Assembly (NCBI GenBank): GCA_035371905.1
Contig: DAORXQ010000020.1
Coordinates: 1-23,678 of the forward strand
Length of the DNA: 23,678 bases
Direction of reading: 5' to 3'
DNA from: a bacterium
Lineage (GTDB): Bacteria; Ratteibacteria; UBA8468; B48-G9; JAFGKM01
Of this stretch, positions 19,928 to 23,678 are shown piece by piece. Positions within the stretch are counted from its first letter, which is position 1. The number at the start of each line of letters is the position of its first letter. The notes beneath the pieces were generated by a model. The model had not been told where the DNA came from. It saw nothing but the letters and a program-made list of their open reading frames with translations, and did no database searches. The translations under genes and the position numbers were made by a program.

Positions 19928-21917
19928 ATGTTCCTCCTTTTAAAAATGAAAAAATTTGATAAAATAAGGTTGAAAAAAACCATCCAGCAAATAAAGACCA
20001 AAAAAGAGAAATTAAAGCCCATTTTATACCTACTTCTTTCTTCAAAATTAAAAATGTAGCAAGACATGGCATGTACAGTAAACTCATAAGCATAAAAGAA
20101 TACGCAGAGATAGGGGTAAAATAGAATCTTAATGTTTCTGTTAAATTCTCAACTCCAAATAAAGTCCCAAAAGTTCCAACAACAAGTTCTTTTGCATATA
20201 TTCCAAAAATAAGTGCAACCCCTGCCTGCCAGAAACCAAAACCAGAAAATTTAAATAATGGAAAAATAAAACTACCCAATTTACCTATAAAATTCATTTC
20301 GGTTCCATAATTATAAGGATGCGGGAAATAGTTTAAAACCCATAAAATTAAAGTTCCAAGAAATATAATGGTCCCTGCTTTCTTCAAAAAGTATTTTGTT
20401 CTTGTCCAACTCTCAATCAATACATTTTTCCAGTAAGGCATTCTGAAAGGTGGTAATTCTATTATTAAAGGTAGAGATTCATCTTTTAAAAAAATGGAAC
20501 CAAAAATTTTTATACTTAAAACACCAATACCAATTCCTAACAAATACAATGAAAAAACTATCATTCCCTGATTTTCCTTAAAAAAAATGCCTGTAAATAA
20601 AAGATAAACAGGAAGCCGTGCCGAACAACTCATAAAAGGTATTGATAGGGAAGTTAAGATTTTATCCCTTTTATTTTCAAGAATTCTTGTCCCCATTATC
20701 GCAGGAACATTACATCCAAAACCTAAAATTAAAGGAATAGCACTCTTCCCATGAAGTCCTACCTTATGCATTATTCTATCTGCAACAATTGCCGCTCTTG
20801 CCATATAGCCGGTATCTTCAAGGATTGCAAAGAAAAAAAAGAAGAGAAAAATGTTTGGAAGAAATAATATTACAGAACCGACACCAGAAATTATTCCATC
20901 TTTTATCAAAGAATTAATCCAAATAGGTAGATTTAGATATGAAAAAACAATCTTTAATTTTTCAAGTATAAGTTCAATAAAATTAACAAATGGTTTTCCC
21001 CAGACAAAAACAGCATTGAATATGATAAAGATTATAAAAAGAAAAAATAAAGGACCTAAAAAATTATGAGTTAAAATTCTATCAACTTTTTCTGTAATTT
21101 CCGGTTTCAATTCTTTCTTTTTCTCAATAAGTGACTCTTTTACAATTCCATGAATTATTCCATATCTTTTTTCCATTAAAACTCTATCTAATGGTTTATT
21201 TAAAAATTTTTCTGTATTCATTATCAAATCGTTAATTTTTTTCCAATCAACTTTTGTAATTATAAAATTTGTAAAATACTCATCTTTTTCCAAAATTTTT
21301 ATAGCAAGAAATCTTGGAGGATAAGGAAGTTTTAAGTTTTTAAATTGACAGACAATTTCAGAGATAACTTTTTCAATTTCTTCACCATAATTAAATTCAA
21401 AAAATTCAGAAGGTGGTTCTTTACACTTTTTATAAATTTCTTCTTTCAAATCTTCTATACCAATATTTTTATTTCCAACTGTTTTTACAAATTTTACTTT
21501 AAGCAATTTTTCTAAATGTTGAATTTCATATTCAATTCCTTCTTTCTCTGCCAAATCCACCATATTAAGGTCAATAATAATATTTTTGTGAAACTCTGAG
21601 AGTAAAAGTAAAAGATATAAACTTCTTTCAAGATTCAAAGCATCTGCCATTATAATTAAAACATCTACTTCATTTTGAGTAATAAAATCAATTGCTATTT
21701 TCTGGTCTTCGCTTTCTCCTGTTAAGGTATAAGTTCCCGGTAAATCAACAACTTTAAATTTTACATCTTTATAAATATAATATCCTTCCTTTTTTTCAAC
21801 TGTTACACCTGGCCAGTTACCAACCTGTTGTCTTGTTCCAGTAAGAGAATTGAATATCGTCGTTTTTCCTGTATTAGGATTCCCTGCAATTGCAACTATT
21901 TTCTCTTCCATTTTCAT
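19917..21917 (-). CDS. feoB: Ferrous iron transport protein B
   Basis: A 666-residue Fe(II) transporter. The N-terminal G domain has G1 GNPNTGKTT (12-20), the G2 region NWPGVTVE with T39, G3 DLPGTY (58-63) and a G4-like NMVD. Residues about 165-275 are the helical regulatory part. The C-terminal two-thirds is the membrane pore with the conserved GFGCNVPAIMGTRILENKRDKILTSLSIPFMSCSARLPVY and a second gate-like segment (GFWQAGVALIFGIYAKELVVGTFGTLFG). Length is typical. ATG overlaps the feoA stop in ATGA; a second ATG two codons later is possible. Gene order feoA, feoB, dtxR suggests iron-controlled expression of the whole unit. Confidence 0.97.
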   Translation of the reverse strand: MKMEEKIVAIAGNPNTGKTTIFNSLTGTRQQVGNWPGVTVEKKEGYYIYKDVKFKVVDLPGTYTLTGESEDQKIAIDFITQNEVDVLIIMADALNLERSLYLLLLLSEFHKNIIIDLNMVDLAEKEGIEYEIQHLEKLLKVKFVKTVGNKNIGIEDLKEEIYKKCKEPPSEFFEFNYGEEIEKVISEIVCQFKNLKLPYPPRFLAIKILEKDEYFTNFIITKVDWKKINDLIMNTEKFLNKPLDRVLMEKRYGIIHGIVKESLIEKKKELKPEITEKVDRILTHNFLGPLFFLFIIFIIFNAVFVWGKPFVNFIELILEKLKIVFSYLNLPIWINSLIKDGIISGVGSVILFLPNIFLFFFFFAILEDTGYMARAAIVADRIMHKVGLHGKSAIPLILGFGCNVPAIMGTRILENKRDKILTSLSIPFMSCSARLPVYLLFTGIFFKENQGMIVFSLYLLGIGIGVLSIKIFGSIFLKDESLPLIIELPPFRMPYWKNVLIESWTRTKYFLKKAGTIIFLGTLILWVLNYFPHPYNYGTEMNFIGKLGSFIFPLFKFSGFGFWQAGVALIFGIYAKELVVGTFGTLFGVENLTETLRFYFTPISAYSFMLMSLLYMPCLATFLILKKEVGIKWALISLFWSLFAGWFFSTLFYQIFSFLKGGTFVN

Positions 21918-22132
21918 TCAACTTTTTCAACTATTATGTCCATTGCTATTCCACATCCAATCCCGATGGTTATATTTCCTTTTTTTATTATTACAGGACC
22001 GGGAGCAGGTTTAACCACTTCAATAATATCTCCAACAAAAATCCCCATATTACATAATTTTTTTAATTTCCCATGTTTCAGCACATCAACCACTTTGTAT
22101 TTTCCTTCTTTTGCCTCTACCAATTTTTTCAT
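21914..22132 (-). CDS. feoA: Ferrous iron transport protein A
   Basis: A 72-residue SH3-like cytoplasmic partner of FeoB. The pattern YKVVDVLKHGKLKKLCNMGIFVGDIIEVVKPAPGPVIIKKGNITIGIGCGIAMDIIVEKV contains the family's short G-L-x-x-x-G core (here KLCNMGI), the PxxGPxxI centre and the A-M-D-I-x-V ending. It is the first gene of the iron-uptake operon. No Shine-Dalgarno precedes its ATG, although the predicted transcript has a leader of about 48 bases, so initiation is probably weak or uses an AT-rich unstructured site. Two operator-like dyads lie in the leader. Confidence 0.93.
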   Translation of the reverse strand: MKKLVEAKEGKYKVVDVLKHGKLKKLCNMGIFVGDIIEVVKPAPGPVIIKKGNITIGIGCGIAMDIIVEKVE

Positions 22133-22142
22133 TTTTTATTTT

Positions 22143-22183
22143 GTTAGTATTAACTAAAAAAGTTTGTTTAAACTAACTTTTTT
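22143..22183 (-). promoter_or_regulatory. Two operator-like dyads downstream of the feoA promoter
   Basis: Dyad 1 (22156-22183) has 14-base arms, AAAAAAGTTTGTTT and AAACTAACTTTTTT, which pair at 13 of 14 positions and cover the expected transcription start. Dyad 2 (22143-22154) is GTTAGTATTAAC, five of six paired. Both contain the GTTAG/GTTTG-type half site, similar to the TTAG-rich boxes bound by DtxR-family proteins. The regulator encoded at the end of this operon is the natural candidate. Confidence 0.55.
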
Positions 22184-22186
22184 AAA

Positions 22187-22215
22187 ATTATAGAATAAAA
22201 ATTTGACAAATTCAA
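22187..22215 (-). promoter_or_regulatory. Promoter of feoA-feoB-dtxR
   Basis: On the minus strand TTGAAT (22210-22215) and a perfect TATAAT (22187-22192) are 17 bases apart. Transcription would start near 22180, inside dyad 1. The -35 box sits back to back with the -35 of the divergent trpD promoter. Confidence 0.68.
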
Positions 22216-22230
22216 AAATTATGTTAAATT
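22203..22230 (+). promoter_or_regulatory. Candidate promoter of trpD leader
   Basis: A perfect TTGACA (22203-22208) is followed after 16 bases by TAAATT (22225-22230), four of six to consensus. Transcription would begin near 22237, giving a leader of about 140 bases before trpD and starting almost at the ATG of the small leader ORF. Confidence 0.5.
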
Positions 22231-22238
22231 AAATTTCT

Positions 22239-22313
22239 ATGGGAAAAAATAAAAATGAATTTAGGATTGTTCTGAAAAAGAATTATTTAAGAAATTTCCT
22301 CTCTTGGCGTTAA
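22239..22313 (+). CDS. Possible trpD leader peptide, 24 codons with a Trp near the end
   Basis: ATG at 22239 opens 24 codons ending in TAA at 22311-22313. The peptide begins MGKNKNEFR, is strongly basic, and ends NFLSWR, with its single Trp codon TGG at 22305-22307, two codons before the stop. It has no Shine-Dalgarno but lies about two bases from the predicted transcription start, so it could be read as a leaderless ORF. A lone Trp codon is less than the two or more in classic trp leaders, and short ORFs are common in AT-rich DNA. The position before trpD and before a ribosome-site-masking hairpin is what makes it worth listing. Confidence 0.35.
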   Translation: MGKNKNEFRIVLKKNYLRNFLSWR

Positions 22314-22323
22314 ATTTTTTTAT

Positions 22324-22376
22324 CCCATTCCTGTTTTTTTCCTATTTTTCTCTATATTTATTTTTTACAGGGAGGG
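22324..22376 (+). promoter_or_regulatory. Hairpin masking the trpD ribosome-binding site
   Basis: CCCATTCCTGT (22324-22334) can pair with ACAGGGAGGG (22367-22376): ten base pairs with one G-U and one bulged A (22327). The right arm contains the entire trpD Shine-Dalgarno, GGGAGGG. The 32-base loop is nearly all pyrimidine. The left arm begins 11 bases after the leader-ORF stop. Pairing was worked out by hand. Confidence 0.5.
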
Positions 22377-22380
22377 TAAA

Positions 22381-23385
22381 ATGGAAAAAATATTCAATAA
22401 ACTTTTTGAAAATATAAATCTTACTACAAATGAAACATATGAAATTTTTAACAAAATTATGGAAGGAGAATTATCTTCTGTAAAAACTGCTGCATTTCTA
22501 ACATTATTAAAAATTAAAAAAGAAAGTTCAGAAGAGATAACCGGTGCAGCAAAACTTTTAAGAGATAAAATGCTGAAAATAAGACACAAAAAAGAAATAA
22601 TTTGTGATACCTGTGGAACAGGTGGTGATTATTCAGGTACATTTAATATCTCAACAGTATGTGCAATTGTTGCTTCTTCTATGGGACTAACAGTTGCAAA
22701 ACATGGAAACAGGTCTATCACAAGTTCCTGTGGAAGTGCTGATGTACTGGAATATCTTGGGTATAAAATAGATATTGAGCCTGAAAAAAGCGAAATTTTA
22801 CTTGAAAAGTTTGGATTTGCTTTTTTATTTGCTCCCTTATATCATAAAGCAATGAAAAATGTAGCAGAAGTTAGAAAAGAACTTGGCTTTAAAACAATTT
22901 TTAATATAATTGGACCTTTGTGTAATCCTGCTTTAACAAATTATCAGATTATGGGTGTGAATGATTATTCTCTTTTAAAAATTATTCCTTATGTTTTTAA
23001 AAATCTTGGAATAAAGGGATATGTATTTCACTCTGAAGATGGTCTTGATGAAATAACACTTACAGGGAAAACATATATAGTTGAAATTGATGAAGAAATA
23101 AGTGAATTTGAAATATTTCCAGAGGATTTTAATTTAAAAAGATGTAAAATTGAAGATATAAAAGGAGGAAATTTAAAAGAAAATGCTGAGATTTTATTTA
23201 ATATAATTAGAGGTAAAGAAAAAGGACCTAAAAAAGATATTGTCTGCTTAAATACCGCATTTCTCCTTAAAACAACGGGTATTGTTGATAGAATTGAAAA
23301 AGGAATTGAATTAACAGATGAAATTTTAAAAAAAGGAATACCTTATAGAAAATTCAATGAAATCCTTGAATATATAAAAAAATGA
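22381..23385 (+). CDS. trpD: Anthranilate phosphoribosyltransferase
   Basis: A 334-residue enzyme joining anthranilate to phosphoribosyl pyrophosphate, the second step of tryptophan synthesis. The N-terminal helical domain is followed by the signature CDTCGTGGDYSGTFNISTVCAIVAS, AKHGNRSITSSCGSADVLE (the PRPP/anthranilate segment), FLFAPLYHKAMKNVAEVRKELGFKTIFNIIGPLCNPA, and SEDGLDEITLTG. Length and motif order are normal, which separates it from the larger thymidine phosphorylases. ATG follows GGGAGGG. No other trp gene is adjacent in the window, so the gene is dispersed or its partners lie outside. The next gene overlaps its stop. Confidence 0.96.
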   Translation: MEKIFNKLFENINLTTNETYEIFNKIMEGELSSVKTAAFLTLLKIKKESSEEITGAAKLLRDKMLKIRHKKEIICDTCGTGGDYSGTFNISTVCAIVASSMGLTVAKHGNRSITSSCGSADVLEYLGYKIDIEPEKSEILLEKFGFAFLFAPLYHKAMKNVAEVRKELGFKTIFNIIGPLCNPALTNYQIMGVNDYSLLKIIPYVFKNLGIKGYVFHSEDGLDEITLTGKTYIVEIDEEISEFEIFPEDFNLKRCKIEDIKGGNLKENAEILFNIIRGKEKGPKKDIVCLNTAFLLKTTGIVDRIEKGIELTDEILKKGIPYRKFNEILEYIKK

Positions 23386-23678
23386 AAAAAATTTTAATTC
23401 TTTTTTTATTCTGTTTTGGTTTTGCAATTTCGGGTGAAAACATTGAAATTGAATTAAAAAAACAGGCAACAGTTGATTTGTGTAATTTTCCAGATTTGAC
23501 AGATGGAATTGTTGATATACTTTATCTTACAGTTGATAATTACTGGCATAAAGGTGAATATTCAAAAATTTTTCCTGTTTTTTATTTAATTACCAGAATT
23601 TTCCCCGATGATGTAAATGCCTACTGTCTTGGTGGCTGGTTCTTGATAAATGGTATTGCTCCAAAATATGAAGGTGAA
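23382..23678 (+). CDS. Secreted protein of unknown function, TPR-like (partial, C-terminus missing)
   Basis: ATG at 23382 overlaps the trpD stop in ATGA, and the frame stays open for 99 codons to the window edge. Residues 1-18 (MKKILILFLFCFGFAISG) form a signal peptide with probable cleavage after SG. The following part, DGIVDILYLTVDNYWHKGEYSKIFPVFYLITRIFPDDVNAYCLGGWFLINGIAPKYEGE, alternates small and aromatic residues like tetratricopeptide repeats, with an NAYxLGGWF segment typical of such helices. It is probably a periplasmic scaffold. Because only the first third or less is visible, no function can be named. Confidence 0.8.
   Translation, partial: MKKILILFLFCFGFAISGENIEIELKKQATVDLCNFPDLTDGIVDILYLTVDNYWHKGEYSKIFPVFYLITRIFPDDVNAYCLGGWFLINGIAPKYEGE

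Noticed and set aside
21828..22157. Plus-strand open frame of 109 codons opposite feoA and the feoB start
   Set aside because: Entirely complementary to clear feoA/feoB coding sequence and rich in Pro, Ser and Phe as typical of a shadow frame.
22156..22183. Dyad in the feoA leader read as an intrinsic terminator
   Set aside because: The stem would have very few G-C pairs; its location on the transcription start and the partner DtxR-type gene favour an operator.
1..23678. Mobile elements, CRISPR arrays, toxin-antitoxin pairs, phage genes
   Set aside because: No transposase, integrase, direct-repeat array or terminal inverted repeats were found; genes are of the housekeeping type with uniform base composition.
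1..23678. tRNA, rRNA or large riboswitch
   Set aside because: Genes fill nearly all the sequence, and the few gaps (largest 248 bases) are AT rich with no cloverleaf or known aptamer core visible.

Overview
The window looks like chromosome from a low-GC, diderm bacterium. Outer-membrane biology is indicated by a TolQ-TolR-TolA/TonB-TolB operon. Fe(II) uptake by FeoAB suggests anoxic or reduced surroundings. Proteins are rich in Lys, Glu and Ile, and genes are packed into operons with ATGA stop/start overlaps. The mixture of pyruvoyl arginine decarboxylase, a uroporphyrinogen-decarboxylase-like protein, IolB and an aldo-keto-reductase-like barrel resembles uncultured phyla of the Omnitrophota/Ratteibacteria type. 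That placement is a guess from gene content, not a phylogeny. I see no tRNA, rRNA, CRISPR array, insertion sequence or phage gene.

Left part (1-7618, minus strand): one long unidirectional run that could be read from a good promoter at 7590-7618. In transcription order it encodes SecG, a PPP-type phosphatase, a small Ser/Thr kinase, an orphan oligopeptide-binding lipoprotein, a DUF2344 (radical-SAM-linked) protein, RNase E/G, IolB, pyruvoyl-dependent arginine decarboxylase, and a UroD-like protein cut by the window edge.

Middle (7627-12299, minus strand): a Tol operon (tolQ, tolR, tolA/tonB-like, tolB) ending in an EamA transporter, and upstream of it a separate aldo-keto-reductase-like gene. 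The tolQ promoter appears to produce a leaderless mRNA.

12300-17494 (plus strand): a divergent promoter region containing a perfect 23-bp palindrome, followed by a tightly overlapping operon: prepilin peptidase, an unknown protein, RecG, a polyprenyl-phosphate-type glycosyltransferase, protein-L-isoaspartate methyltransferase and a small COG2426 membrane protein. It meets an MgtC-family gene tail to tail with overlapping stop codons.

Right part (18163-23678): speD-speE are transcribed rightward from a near-consensus promoter with a duplicated translation start region. They converge with, and overlap, the 3' end of a feoA-feoB-dtxR operon. The intergenic region 22133-22380 holds the feoA promoter with operator-like dyads and a divergent trpD leader. 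That leader combines a 24-codon ORF containing a Trp codon with a hairpin that would mask the trpD ribosome-binding site. A secreted protein of unknown function follows trpD and runs off the edge.

The polyamine genes (arginine decarboxylase, SpeD and SpeE) are split between two loci but together suggest an arginine-agmatine route. No intergenic stretch exceeds 300 bases. I saw no GC-rich intrinsic terminator anywhere. The least expected signals are regulatory: the trpD leader, the speD leader, the leaderless tolQ and pilD starts, and the palindrome upstream of pilD.
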